DNA of 64,000 nucleotides from Lentzea sp. NBRC 102530 (GCF_030269365.1 NZ_BSTF01000017.1:1-64000); one strand, 5' to 3'; positions 16,501 through 24,534 are shown, counted from the stretch's first letter. The notes: a model not told the origin generated them from the letters alone. Numbers and translations are program-made.

Positions 16501-18217
16501 GGCGAGTCAGCAACGGGTGCTGCAGGAACGGTTCCCCGGCATCGAGCAGGTCAACGCGCACCGGCTCGACGAGGAGGGCCACCGCACGAACTGCGTCGAG
16601 GCGATGATCGCCGACGAGCGGCGGTACCACGGCGAGCAGGTCGAGGCACGGCCGACGAGGCCGGAGGACGTGCCCGAGCAGGGCAGGTTGAGCCGGGTCC
16701 GGGACGCCCTGGGCGGCGAGTGGACCAGCCACCGCGACTTCGACAGCGTCACGAGGGCCATGGCGAGCACCCCGGAGAACTCCCGGGGCGCGCTCGCCTA
16801 CCGGTACACCGACGAGGACGGCGCCACACAGGGCCACGTCGTGCGGGTCGTGCACACCCCGGACGGCGTCGCGTACGCCGATCCGCAGACCGGGCGGCTG
16901 GCCGAACTGCCGGACAACGCGACGGACGTGCGTCTCCTCTCGGAGGACTACACCGACGACACCGCGCACTCGCACGTCGAGGACGACGGCGGCTACGGCT
17001 CGACGCCCGAGGAACAGCGCGCCGAGGCCGTCGACCAGGTCGCGGAGGACCTGGGCATCACCGATCCCGAGAAGCGGCAGGCGTTGGCCGACACCTATGA
17101 CGCCGCACGGGAGTACACGGCGCCGATCGTCGTGGACGTCGCCGCGCGCATCCAGGACGACCTCAGGGTGCTCGTCGACGCGGATCCGGACCACCGCGTG
17201 GTCTACCTCGGCCGCGACGGGCACAGCCTCGCCCTCGCGAGCAGGGAGCTGGACCCGGAGTTCTTCGACCGGCACGCGAGCGAGGTCGTGCTGTCGCGGG
17301 CGGTCGTCGAGGCCGCGTTGCGGGACGTCGAGCGTTCCGACCCGGACCGCGACCTCAGCGCGATCGACGAGTTCCGGCTGCACAAGAAGGTCGCGGACGA
17401 GGACGTGCCGGGCGCGTACGACCGGTTGTCGGACTACCTCGACTCGGCGGGCGTGCCGATCCACGGTGACGGCGGCATCAGCCTCGTCGACACCAGCTAC
17501 AAGGGCACCGTGCAGGAGATGCTGACGGCGGCGTACCCGGACCCCGAGTTCCAGGGCCACTACGCCTTCCACGGCCAGTCGCCCGGCGACCCGCACCCGG
17601 ACGCGAAGAAGGGGTACCTCGTCGACCTCGAACCGGAGGACGGCGGCGGCAAACCGTTGCGGGAGCTGCCCGACGACCCCGGTCGCACGTTCGCCCACCA
17701 GGACGCGATCGGCGTCATCGAGGAAACGTTGCACGGTACGATGTCGAGTCCGCGCCGGATCGGCGAGGACGGTCCTGTGCAGCAGCCGCAACGCTTCGAG
17801 CCCGATCCGGTGGCCGGCATCAACCCGCTGAGGGTGGCCGAGCCGTTCCAGGACCCGGTGGTGCGCGAGGGCGCGAAGGCGATGAGCCTGCGCGCGGTCG
17901 TCGACGTGGCGCGGGAGATGTCCGAGCTGAGGGCCGGGGGCGGCGCCTGGCGCGAGGAGTTGTCCGCACGGGCCGAGCACGGCAGGGACCAGGTGCGCTC
18001 GTGGGTCGCCGAGGACGCGAGCGGTGACGCGAGGTTCCGCGAAGTGATGGACTCGTTGGTGCGACGCGGGGACAAGGGCGCGGTGCTGGCGGTCGAAGCC
18101 GCCGTGCGCGACCTGCCTCCCGACGAGCAACGTCGCGTGTGGACGGAGTTCGGCGCACTGCCGGGCATCGCGGAACGGGACGAGTACGCGCGCCGGCTGC
18201 GGGGAGGGAACCGATGA
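13565..18217 (+). CDS. giant multidomain toxin: ADP-ribosyltransferase + papain-fold + HAD-like
   Basis: A 1550-residue protein without a classical signal peptide. Residues 1-45 are Ser-rich. Residues about 45-145 are Ala/Ser/Thr-rich helices resembling an EspC/WXG100-type export domain. Residues about 150-740 are a Gly/Pro-rich low-complexity linker with tandem repeats. A mono-ADP-ribosyltransferase domain at about 745-875 has the cholera/pertussis layout: R758 in LLRGDTRTPEQIRQDGGF, FVSTSTD (S798-T799-S800), and PESEVLHAGGIDW with E843-x-E845. A Tox-PL-like papain fold follows with the apparent triad C1010 (TNCVEA), H1091 (GHVVRV) and D1106 (YADPQTG). The C-terminal part has VVYLGRDGHSLA (D1218), resembling a HAD-like entry motif. 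The ATG overlaps a tiny upstream ORF, and the stop overlaps the nucleoside hydrolase start. It is likely a type VII-exported effector; the target is unknown. Confidence 0.75.
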   Translation: MTGRQRNSSSSSHHGSSGGDHRSSAPPPSSSSPGGVGGRGTRMDPDAVESLGGKIANRGDQVRSSVSSKLNINASGGSAGVFGQVAMQHADRAISTARTSAETAAAAADNAGAKTRATAQTTRDTERSVGDSMRKIDSSAPVTNRSSSTGTSSQSASSSSTGSRATAPPSLPGGPSAPVRPTAPAAAGAPGSRAPELGGAGRPGGPGGTTTPGGNNAPAVKSPSGPVGGSGPASGSGPAGGSGPAGGTGPRTATSGGAQAGRGATGPMAGAPSANASSAGRGPAGTAPAGGPPAGRAPSGTAPAGGPPGGRTPSGTAPAGGPPAGRTPSGTAPAGGPPAGRTPSGTAPAGGPPAGRTLAGGPVAGGPAPGGPTPGGPMAAGAGPGARAAGGPPGGRNAGGPPSGGPLPGGPLPGGGSHPGRGPGGQPAGGPPGNAPVSRTQAAAGGPAPGGGRPGSTTPAGSAPGPGFHPSGNAPGGRGPGVHPGGHGPGARHPGGTHQGGPPVGRAPLAPPAGGHPQGGQRPGGAGQGPRPGGQPSFGPPGTPPVHPNGPARHQPGFGPGRPPAGQQGGPAPRPFGGHGPNSHGPNSHGPNSHGPNSHGPSGHGPGGHAPQGGVRHPGPGEPRPAGRGTPPDGRGPVSPQAAHPHTADPRTAHPRNTHPQSVQQTAPPRGPVAPAHPQQGPPGGSPRRPDQGMPPGPQGVPDGSAQRQDERPPGQDGPAQNLPPVALEGHDLSRYEDWQIVRRKVDDFRSDDHVLLRGDTRTPEQIRQDGGFRPHASNSDKDPLYQHIHGDMNTFVSTSTDVRTAMSFTNDGGHVYRVKVPGGILSAPTQQRLGYGGEPLPESEVLHAGGIDWRYVEGWHEKHYEGGGKWTLGPFVPNPDYIGGKRDDQPVLPDDLKHEPPPKLPDIDIRASWRIEEDEARAAAERGEAPPPKEEPEPPREPKPMRPLPTNVDFAARLRGEPPPPPEPAAVHAGRGDEASQQRVLQERFPGIEQVNAHRLDEEGHRTNCVEAMIADERRYHGEQVEARPTRPEDVPEQGRLSRVRDALGGEWTSHRDFDSVTRAMASTPENSRGALAYRYTDEDGATQGHVVRVVHTPDGVAYADPQTGRLAELPDNATDVRLLSEDYTDDTAHSHVEDDGGYGSTPEEQRAEAVDQVAEDLGITDPEKRQALADTYDAAREYTAPIVVDVAARIQDDLRVLVDADPDHRVVYLGRDGHSLALASRELDPEFFDRHASEVVLSRAVVEAALRDVERSDPDRDLSAIDEFRLHKKVADEDVPGAYDRLSDYLDSAGVPIHGDGGISLVDTSYKGTVQEMLTAAYPDPEFQGHYAFHGQSPGDPHPDAKKGYLVDLEPEDGGGKPLRELPDDPGRTFAHQDAIGVIEETLHGTMSSPRRIGEDGPVQQPQRFEPDPVAGINPLRVAEPFQDPVVREGAKAMSLRAVVDVAREMSELRAGGGAWREELSARAEHGRDQVRSWVAEDASGDARFREVMDSLVRRGDKGAVLAVEAAVRDLPPDEQRRVWTEFGALPGIAERDEYARRLRGGNR
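14402..14646 (+). repeat. 45-bp tandem repeat coding GRTPSGTAPAGGPPA
   Basis: Units begin at 14402, 14447, 14492, 14537 and 14582, with a partial unit at 14627, each encoding 15 residues. The 14492 and 14537 copies are identical over 45 bases, showing recent duplication. The repeat sits in the linker between the export-like and enzymatic domains of the toxin gene, where copy number can vary without changing the frame. Confidence 0.9.
15297..15380 (+). repeat. 15-bp tandem repeat coding NSHGP
   Basis: Four near-identical 15-bp copies (CACGGCCCGAACAGT type) encode NSHGP four times, followed by a diverged SGHGP. They lie in the same low-complexity linker of the toxin gene as the 45-bp repeats. 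Confidence 0.9.
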
Positions 18218-19179
18218 ACGAGGAGCTCAACCGGGAGCGCCAGGACCTGGTCGGCCTGGCGCAGCGCTTCGGGCTGCCGCAGACGGTGAGCGGCGATCCG
18301 TTCCCGCCGTCGCAGCAGGGCGCGCCCCTGATCGTCGACACGGACGCGGGCGGTGATCCCGACGACGCCATCGCCCTCGTCGCCGCCGCAGCCGAGCCGA
18401 CGCTCGCTCTAGTGTCCACTGTGGACGAACTCGGCGGGCGCAGGGCGCGGTTCGTACGTCACCTGCTGGACCTGCTCGGCCGTGAGGACGTGCCCGTGGT
18501 CGCGGGCGCGGATCTCGGTGACCGGCGGATGGACTGCATCGCGGGCCTGGTCCCGGATTCCGTCGAACCGCAACGCACCGATCTCGCCGGCGCGGTCGCT
18601 CAGGTCGTCGCGGGCACGGACGGCCCGGTCCGGTGGGTGGGCATGGGCCCGGTGACGAACCTGGCCGCGGTGCTCACCGGCGACCCCGCCCTCGCCGAAC
18701 GACTCGTCGTGACGCAGATGGGCGGCGCGTTGAACTACCGGGACCCCGAACGCGCCGAGCACAACTTCCGGCTGGACCCGTCCGCCGCGAACACCTTGCT
18801 CACCCTGGGGAAGCTGCCGAAGCTGGTGCTCTCGGACACGACCTTCACCCCGGAACTGGAGATCGCCAAGGACTCCGCGTTGCACCGCAGGCTGGCCGAG
18901 GCGGAGCCCGCGTGGGCGAAGCTCGTGGCCGCGCACATGGCCCAGTGGTTCGACCGCTTCCACCCCGGCACCATCCAGCACGACGGGCTCGCGCTGGCCG
19001 CCGGCCTGCAACTCCCCTACGTGGCACTGCGGCGGGAACGCGTGGTGCTCGACGACATCGGCCGGATGACCACGGCACCGGACGGAAACCTGGCGCGGAT
19101 CAGCGTCAAGGCGGACTACAGCGCTTTTCTGGCCTGGCTGTCCAGGCGGCTGGACCAGGCTCTGGAGGGAACTCGATGA
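18214..19179 (+). CDS. inosine/uridine-preferring nucleoside hydrolase family protein
   Basis: A 321-residue cytoplasmic protein of the nucleoside hydrolase family, which cleaves the N-glycosidic bond of ribonucleosides to ribose and base. The calcium-binding entry motif is clear at residues 41-51 (VDTDAGGDPDD), and the core GMGPVTNLA is also present. ATG 18214 follows GGGGAGGG and overlaps the toxin stop (ATGA). Its own stop overlaps the next ATG in the same way, so the three genes are translationally coupled. This placement beside an ADP-ribosyltransferase-bearing effector, rather than in a nucleotide-salvage operon, suggests a role in nucleoside/ADP-ribose chemistry or as a partner of the effector (inference). 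Confidence 0.85.
   Translation: MNEELNRERQDLVGLAQRFGLPQTVSGDPFPPSQQGAPLIVDTDAGGDPDDAIALVAAAAEPTLALVSTVDELGGRRARFVRHLLDLLGREDVPVVAGADLGDRRMDCIAGLVPDSVEPQRTDLAGAVAQVVAGTDGPVRWVGMGPVTNLAAVLTGDPALAERLVVTQMGGALNYRDPERAEHNFRLDPSAANTLLTLGKLPKLVLSDTTFTPELEIAKDSALHRRLAEAEPAWAKLVAAHMAQWFDRFHPGTIQHDGLALAAGLQLPYVALRRERVVLDDIGRMTTAPDGNLARISVKADYSAFLAWLSRRLDQALEGTR
18414..18426. repeat. GTCCACNGTGGAC palindrome (dispersed family)
   Basis: One of at least six copies of GTCCACNGTGGAC in the window: 18414, 28336, 47478, 47805, 51910 and 55411. Shorter TCCACWGTGGA cores occur at 32584 and 44347. Most lie inside coding sequence. Where they encode Ser-Thr-Val-Asp, several use ACT/ACA for Thr, codons otherwise rare in this GC-rich DNA. 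Confidence 0.6.
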
Positions 19180-21326
19180 ACCGCGACGAAGTGATCCGTT
19201 CCGCTTGGGACTGGATCGTTCGCACCCACGGTCCGAGGTCCGCGAACCTGAAGATCCTCACCGACAAGGTGGTGCTGGTCCGCGGCCGGTGGCACGTGCC
19301 GTACGACGCGGTCGACGACGTCCTCGTGCCGCTTCCCGCGGTGGACGTGCCCGACGACGGGGGCGAACCGCGCGCGTACGTGCCTTCTCCCCCCTCGCCG
19401 TGGCGGCAGGGAGTTCCCAGGGGTCAGAGGGGTCCCGGTCTCTCCATCGTCGACCTCGAGTGGGACATGGAGACCTTTGGGCACCTGGGGGTGCCGAACG
19501 CCGCGATCGTCGGCTGGTTGCGCGAGGAGGGCTCGACCGAGTTCCGCTACAACGCGGACTGGAAGGCCGGTCCGGGCCGCCGCGGCTGGCCGCTGCCGCA
19601 GACGCCGGCGGACAAGATCGCCGCCTACTACCAGTGCAACTGGCTCGACGAGGACCCGGTCTTCCTCTCCGGATTCCTCGACGTCGTCCTGTGCACGACG
19701 GACGAGATCAAGCAGGACGAGGACGGCCACACCTGGCTCGCCGCCTACTCGTCCGACCGGTTCCTCCCGGTGGGAACCCGTCGCTGGCGCGAGGTCGCCG
19801 TGCGTGAACTGGTGACCACGACCACCGCGAACGAGGTGCGGATCAATCCCGGCCTCCTGCTGCGGGCTTCGCTCAACCTGCCGCTCCCCCTCGACCGCTG
19901 GCCCGCGCGGTTCGCCCAGCCGGCCGCGGTCGAGAGGCGGGAGGAGGGGAGTCCCGCCCTGCTCGACCGCGTGGACGAAGCGAGGGCCTGCGACTTCACG
20001 TTCACCGCGCAGGAACGCGAGATGATCGAGGAATGCCTGCGGTGGCAGGAGAACGACTGGCAGGGCCCGCCTCCGCGCGGCGCACAGCCGACGTGGGACA
20101 CGTCCGGCGCACCGGTCTGGCAGGTGCCGACGTTCGGCAAGGCGAGCGGCCACCGCACGTCGCAGCCGAACGCCTGGCCGTGGGTGGCCGGCGTCTACGC
20201 GGGGTTCGCGCACTACCGGAATCCTTACACGGCAAGCCTGTTCAAGCTCACCGACGACCTCGTCCGCTCGGTGGCGAGGACTTCACCAGCGCTGGCCGCC
20301 GACCACCCCTGGCTGCCGCGCGACGAAGGGTGGCTGCAGGACGCGCCGCAGCCACCGCGCGAGGTGCTGGCGATGGTCGCCGGTCTCGGCGCCGGCAACC
20401 CCGTGATCAGGAACATCGGCTGGGACGACGAGATCAGCCCGGTGTTCGCCCACGCGGTGTCGCACGAGGCGATGTGCCGTGGAGTGCAGTACGTCCTGAT
20501 GGAACTCGGCATGCCCCAGCCCGACACCGACACGGTGTGGGGTCAGGCAGTGTCGATCGTGCGCACGTACGGTCACCACCCGCCCACCGCACTCGCCGAG
20601 TCCCGCGCTCCCCTGGTGACGGCGCTGGTCGGCGCGCTGCTCGGGGCGTGGCACGGCATCCCCGGCCTGCCGGGCGGCGCCGACGCCGAACTGGCCGAAT
20701 GCGTTGCCACCGAAGCGTTCCTGGCGTTCGACCCCCAGTACGCACCGACCGTGATGACGCATCCGGGCCTGCCTCCGATCAGCGACGCGATGCGCGCGGA
20801 GGCGGCGAGGACGCCTGGCGGCTGGATCTACTGCGCGGACCCCGACATCGACCCGCGCTACATCGAGGGTGCGCCGCTGGTCACGCTGCTAGGCGCCTAC
20901 GAGGTCGGGCCCGATGGCCAGTTCACCGGCAAGACGTGGGTGAACGACGAGTACAAGCCGAGCCCGACGCGGCTGGGCCTGCCCGAACCGCAGTGCGACT
21001 TCGAGGTCGTGCTCAACTACGTCACGGCGGGCTGGCTGCCGTACGAGGCGATCATGTCGGCCGCGCTGGAGTCGCCGCTGCTGGCTCAGCCCGGCCCGGA
21101 CGGCAACCTGCTCATCGCCCGGGACGTGCACGGCAACAACGTGGTCGCGCTCTACTCGTCCCCGCGCTACCTGCCTCCCGGCGACTACAGGCCGGGAGAC
21201 GTCGTCCTCAAGAACCTGCTGTCGCAGCTGCCAGGACTGCTGGTGCTGATCAACCCCGGCGGTGCGGTCGGGATCGACTTCAAGGGCGACGACCTCGCGC
21301 AGATGCTCACCGGCCGGCCCGGCTGA
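19176..21326 (+). CDS. large protein with SseB-like terminal regions
   Basis: A 716-residue soluble protein. A YPSSxRxLP-type SseB signature appears twice: TTDEIKQDEDGHTWLAAYSS (near 180), and VALYSSPRYLPPGDYRPG leading to LLVLINPGGAVGIDFKG at the C-terminus. The roughly 350-residue middle, rich in Trp/Pro and containing LGAWHGIPGLPGG, is unfamiliar; a faint resemblance to ADP-ribosylglycohydrolase-type helices cannot be supported by motifs. ATG 19176 overlaps the nucleoside hydrolase stop, and GGAGGG precedes it. SseB-like domains recur in actinobacterial type VII-associated proteins, so a chaperone/escort or accessory role for the upstream effector is plausible. Confidence 0.6.
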   Translation: MNRDEVIRSAWDWIVRTHGPRSANLKILTDKVVLVRGRWHVPYDAVDDVLVPLPAVDVPDDGGEPRAYVPSPPSPWRQGVPRGQRGPGLSIVDLEWDMETFGHLGVPNAAIVGWLREEGSTEFRYNADWKAGPGRRGWPLPQTPADKIAAYYQCNWLDEDPVFLSGFLDVVLCTTDEIKQDEDGHTWLAAYSSDRFLPVGTRRWREVAVRELVTTTTANEVRINPGLLLRASLNLPLPLDRWPARFAQPAAVERREEGSPALLDRVDEARACDFTFTAQEREMIEECLRWQENDWQGPPPRGAQPTWDTSGAPVWQVPTFGKASGHRTSQPNAWPWVAGVYAGFAHYRNPYTASLFKLTDDLVRSVARTSPALAADHPWLPRDEGWLQDAPQPPREVLAMVAGLGAGNPVIRNIGWDDEISPVFAHAVSHEAMCRGVQYVLMELGMPQPDTDTVWGQAVSIVRTYGHHPPTALAESRAPLVTALVGALLGAWHGIPGLPGGADAELAECVATEAFLAFDPQYAPTVMTHPGLPPISDAMRAEAARTPGGWIYCADPDIDPRYIEGAPLVTLLGAYEVGPDGQFTGKTWVNDEYKPSPTRLGLPEPQCDFEVVLNYVTAGWLPYEAIMSAALESPLLAQPGPDGNLLIARDVHGNNVVALYSSPRYLPPGDYRPGDVVLKNLLSQLPGLLVLINPGGAVGIDFKGDDLAQMLTGRPG

Positions 21327-21330
21327 GGCG

Positions 21331-22164
21331 TCAGGCGGTGGCGGGCGGCATGTCGTAGGGCTTCACGGCGTCGTAGGCGGTCTTCGCGTAGCCGCCGTAC
21401 TCGGCGAACCGTTCCAGGCCCTTGACCAGGCCCTGCATCTTCTCGGCGAGCTTCGCCATGCGTCCGCCGAAGCGGGCCATGGCGGAGGCGAGCTTCGAGA
21501 GCCTGCCCGCGATCTTGGTGGCCATCATGGCGGCACGGGTGCCCGCGTAGCCGGCGAACGCGGCGATGGAACTGCCCAGCGTGACCACCGCCGACGCGGC
21601 GGCGATGAGGGCGCTCGCGATCAGTTCGCCGATGAGGTCGGAGATCCAGCCGAACACCAGCGAGCGCAGTTCGCAGACGAGGGCGCCGGACAACGCGTAG
21701 ATGGCGGCGGTGCCGTCCATCGTCTTGCCGAGCGCCTCGTACTCGCCCGCCATCTGGTCCATCTCGCGCTTGAACGCGTCCCCCGACTCACCCTCCCAGT
21801 CGGAGACGGAACGCAGGTCCTCGCGGTGCTCCCGCGCGATCATCTTCATCTCCAGCGCGGCCTGCTTGAGCTGGTCGGTGTTCGCGTTGATCTCGTCCGG
21901 GTTGCCCAGCAACGCGTCCAGCGGCTCGCGCAGGAAGTCGACGTGCTCGAGCAGCCAGCCGACACCGGCGGACGCGAGCATGCCGAGCGGGTTCGCCATC
22001 GTGGCGACGACGTCGACGACCACGCCGGCACCGCCGAGCGCGACGTCGATGACGTCCGGGCCCTCGCCCTCCGACTCCGACGTCAGCGAGTCGACGAACC
22101 CGGCGACGCTGTCGACCACGCCTGCGCCGGTCGACCACGTGGTGGTGCTGTTCTCCTCAGACAT
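21331..22164 (-). CDS. WXG100-like type VII secretion protein with hydrophobic segment
   Basis: A 277-residue helical protein. The central part (residues about 95-160, NPDEINANTDQLKQAALEMKMIAREHREDL) continues to the turn SDWEGESGDAF, which carries the WxG motif between two helices. A hydrophobic Ala/Ile-rich stretch follows at about 170-215 (LIGELIASALIAAASAVVTLGSSIAAFAGYAG). This resembles actinobacterial WXG-domain effectors or partners longer than classical ESAT-6. It converges on the SseB-like gene, with only 4 bases between the stops, and lies downstream of the YbaB-like gene as a minus-strand pair. Confidence 0.72.
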   Translation of the reverse strand: MSEENSTTTWSTGAGVVDSVAGFVDSLTSESEGEGPDVIDVALGGAGVVVDVVATMANPLGMLASAGVGWLLEHVDFLREPLDALLGNPDEINANTDQLKQAALEMKMIAREHREDLRSVSDWEGESGDAFKREMDQMAGEYEALGKTMDGTAAIYALSGALVCELRSLVFGWISDLIGELIASALIAAASAVVTLGSSIAAFAGYAGTRAAMMATKIAGRLSKLASAMARFGGRMAKLAEKMQGLVKGLERFAEYGGYAKTAYDAVKPYDMPPATA

Positions 22165-22190
22165 GGTGTCCCCCAGTGCTGTTCAGCGGT

Positions 22191-22709
22191 TCAGCGGTTC
22201 TTGAAGATCGAACCGTCGCTGAAGTCCTCGTCCTCGTCACTGCTCGGCCGCGGCGCGGGACGGCGCGCGGGCGGAGGTGCGGGGGCGGTCGCGGCGCGTT
22301 CCTCGTACTCCTCGTTGAACGCGTAGGCGGGAGCCCCCGGCTGCTCCTCTTCCTCCGGCGGCGGGAGGTACTCGGTGATCACGCGGTACGTCTCGGAGCC
22401 CTCGCCCTCGACCGCGGCGAACGTCTCCGCGACCTTCACGGCCGCGCCGCGCTGCGCCTTGCGCGCGATCTCCAGGATCTCGGCGGACAGCTGCCCGTGC
22501 GACTTGCGCAGGGCGTCCGCGGTCAGCTCGAGGCCGGTCAGTGCGCCGTTGGGGGCGACGCTCACCGTGATCGTCCCGTCGTTCGACGACGCGGACCCGC
22601 CCGCCTGCGCGAGTCCTTCCTGGACGGCGGCGGCCTTGGCCTGCGCGTCGGCGATCTTCGCCTCGAAGTCGCGCATCCACTCTTCGGGCGTCTTCACCTT
22701 GCGCTCCAT
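22191..22709 (-). CDS. YbaB/EbfC-family nucleoid-associated protein
   Basis: A 172-residue protein. The N-terminal 95 residues (EEWMRDFEAKIADAQAKAAAVQEGL, then GTITVSVAPNGALTGLELTADAL) match the YbaB/EbfC dimeric DNA-binding fold. The C-terminal 75 residues are an acidic, Pro-rich tail, as often seen in the YbaB-like proteins of actinobacterial ESX loci. ATG 22709 is the first start after the GH64 terminator, and GGGG precedes it closely. The WXG protein follows 26 bases downstream, so the two form an operon. Confidence 0.75.
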   Translation of the reverse strand: MERKVKTPEEWMRDFEAKIADAQAKAAAVQEGLAQAGGSASSNDGTITVSVAPNGALTGLELTADALRKSHGQLSAEILEIARKAQRGAAVKVAETFAAVEGEGSETYRVITEYLPPPEEEEQPGAPAYAFNEEYEERAATAPAPPPARRPAPRPSSDEDEDFSDGSIFKNR

Positions 22710-22793
22710 CCCCGTTGGACCGTACGGACCAAAGGATTCCACAAACGCCCAGTACGCGTTGCCCGAACTCCCGAGATCGGCCGGGAACACGAC

Positions 22794-22824
22794 GACGCCG
22801 GGGCGTACCAGCCGCCCCGGCGTC
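22794..22824 (-). terminator. terminator of the GH64 gene
   Basis: GACGCCGGGGCG (22794-22805) and CGCCCCGGCGTC (22813-22824) form a perfect 12-bp stem with a 7-base loop, 16 bases past the GH64 stop on the minus strand. Confidence 0.8.
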
Positions 22825-22840
22825 AGGTCGAACAAGAGGT

Positions 22841-24436
22841 CTAGCCGCGGTGCCACTTCTGGTTGGCGCCGCCCACGCAGTCCCACATGTGCAGGACGGC
22901 GTCGTTGTTCGGGTTCCACTCGGCGATGTCGACGCACTTGTTCGCCTGCGGGTTGACCAGGTCGCCGTTGCCGTTCAGCGTGAACTGCTGCGCTGGGTTG
23001 CCCGAGCAGGTCGCCAACTGGACGGCGGCGCCGTTGTCGCGGGAGCCCCACGCCACGTCCACGCACTTGTTGTTCTCGGTGCGCAGGGTGCCGTTCACCC
23101 ACTCGAACTTCTGGTTCGTGCCGCCCGTGCAGTTCCACACGATGAGGCGCTGGCCGTCGGCGAAGTTCCAGTTCGGCACGTCGATGCACTTGCCGTGCCA
23201 GTCGCTGACGATGCTGCCGGAGTTCGACGCGGGCGGCGGGGTGGAGCCGCCGCTGAACGGGGTGAGGATGATGCCGGCCGAACGCGGGTCGCCGTCGTGC
23301 ACCAGGGATTCCTGGGCCTGGACGTCGTCGAACGCGAAGCCGTACGCCTTGCCGTCCACCATGTTCTGGTGCACCAGCCGGGAGTAGTGGTTGGTGATCG
23401 CGCCCTGGTAGAAGTCCGCGGGGCCGCCGCCCGGCTGGGTGGTGATGCGGTCCAGCGTGGTGCGGTGCAGCGCGGCGCACAGGGTGCGGGCGATCGGGCC
23501 GACGATCTGGTCGTTCGGGGCGTGCAGGGCGCCGTCGCAGCCCCAGACGTTCGAAGTGGACGGTTTCGCGAACGACGCGACCTGCTGGCCGGCCGAGTTC
23601 GTGAAGTTCATGGTGTTGCCGGAGGTGCGGCCGAAGTACTTCACGTCCGGACGGTCGCCGAACGGTTGCACCGTCAGGGTTTTGCCCGTGTAGGCGTTCC
23701 ACGCCTGGGTGATGTACGGGTCGAGGTAGTTGCGGTCGAAGTTGCCGACGTCGGCCGCCTTGCCCGGCGCGAGCACGCGCAGGACGGTGCCGTCCGACCG
23801 CGACATGATCGAGCCGCCCCAGCCGGACTGGCCGCGGATGCCGTTGATGACGGCGTCACGGCCGCCCGGCTTGAGCTCGCCGGTCTTCTTCGTCGCGCCG
23901 CTCGCGCCCGTCACGGTCACCGCGTGCGGCACCGCGAACATGTCCACCTGGGAGCTGTTGAGCCAGAGACCGGCGTCGTTGTAGGTGAACTCGCTCCAGT
24001 CGAACAGGATGCCGCTGTTCGGGTCGCCGCCCGCCCACGGCGCGGGTTGCACCAGGCCGTCGGGGGTCAGGAAGAACTTGAGCTTCTCGCCGAACGACAT
24101 GTAGACGCGGCCCGAGATGAACCGGGGCACGCGCAACGTGGTGGTGCCGCCCTGGCCGGGACCGGCGATCGACACGTCCGGCGCCGGGGTGGGCGGGTTG
24201 CCGCCCGGCGACCACGGCGTGAAGGTGCCGCCCTGGTTGACGAACCCGAGGCGGCCGTTGCGGATGTCGGTGCCCAGGACGTACAGGTGCACGGACTCCG
24301 ACCGGCCGCTGTTGTTGGTGACGTTCAGGGGCAGCAGGTCGGGACCGATGGCCTGTGCCGGTGTCATCGCGATGGCCGCCGACGCGGTCGCCGCCAGTGC
24401 GGCGAGCGCGCTCAACCACTTTGTCCGAGTGCGCAT
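22841..24436 (-). CDS. secreted GH64 beta-1,3-glucanase with ricin-type lectin domain
   Basis: A 531-residue exported endo-beta-1,3-glucanase of the GH64 (laminaripentaose-producing) family. A signal peptide occupies residues 1 to about 29 (ending MTPAQA). The GH64 catalytic region is at about 32-385 (LPLNVTNNSGRSESVHLYVLG, VYMSFGEKLKFFLTPDG, GFAFDDVQAQ). A Pro/Ser linker follows, then a C-terminal beta-trefoil ricin-B/CBM13 domain with the three QxW-type repeats NQKFEW, AQQFTL and NQKWHR. It would hydrolyse fungal or plant beta-1,3-glucan outside the cell. ATG 24436 follows AAGGAG; the frame stays open to 25192 but only as antisense of the methyltransferase. Two sugar-regulator-like operators lie upstream. 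Confidence 0.92.
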   Translation of the reverse strand: MRTRTKWLSALAALAATASAAIAMTPAQAIGPDLLPLNVTNNSGRSESVHLYVLGTDIRNGRLGFVNQGGTFTPWSPGGNPPTPAPDVSIAGPGQGGTTTLRVPRFISGRVYMSFGEKLKFFLTPDGLVQPAPWAGGDPNSGILFDWSEFTYNDAGLWLNSSQVDMFAVPHAVTVTGASGATKKTGELKPGGRDAVINGIRGQSGWGGSIMSRSDGTVLRVLAPGKAADVGNFDRNYLDPYITQAWNAYTGKTLTVQPFGDRPDVKYFGRTSGNTMNFTNSAGQQVASFAKPSTSNVWGCDGALHAPNDQIVGPIARTLCAALHRTTLDRITTQPGGGPADFYQGAITNHYSRLVHQNMVDGKAYGFAFDDVQAQESLVHDGDPRSAGIILTPFSGGSTPPPASNSGSIVSDWHGKCIDVPNWNFADGQRLIVWNCTGGTNQKFEWVNGTLRTENNKCVDVAWGSRDNGAAVQLATCSGNPAQQFTLNGNGDLVNPQANKCVDIAEWNPNNDAVLHMWDCVGGANQKWHRG

Positions 24437-24518
24437 GTGACTCCTTGTGCAGGGGGTGCTCCGCTGGCAGGTCACCGACCGGGAACCGCAGGAGCGGTCG
24501 GTGCACTCCGGCCCGAGA

Positions 24519-24534
24519 AATGGTCCAGACCGGT
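24519..24534 (-). promoter_or_regulatory. DasR-like (dre) operator
   Basis: AATGGTCCAGACCGGT matches 13 of 16 positions of the recalled Streptomyces DasR consensus ACTGGTCTAGACCAGT. It lies about 85 bp upstream of the GH64 start, which fits repression by an aminosugar-sensing GntR regulator. Confidence 0.45.

Noticed and set aside
20230..20620. ADP-ribosylglycohydrolase domain in the SseB-like protein
   Set aside because: The region has helices and an acidic residue pattern, but the metal-binding aspartate motifs of that family are not visible.
22710..23702. An N-terminal extension of the YbaB-like frame
   Set aside because: It runs antisense-frame through the GH64 gene and its terminator; the YbaB domain starts at 22709.
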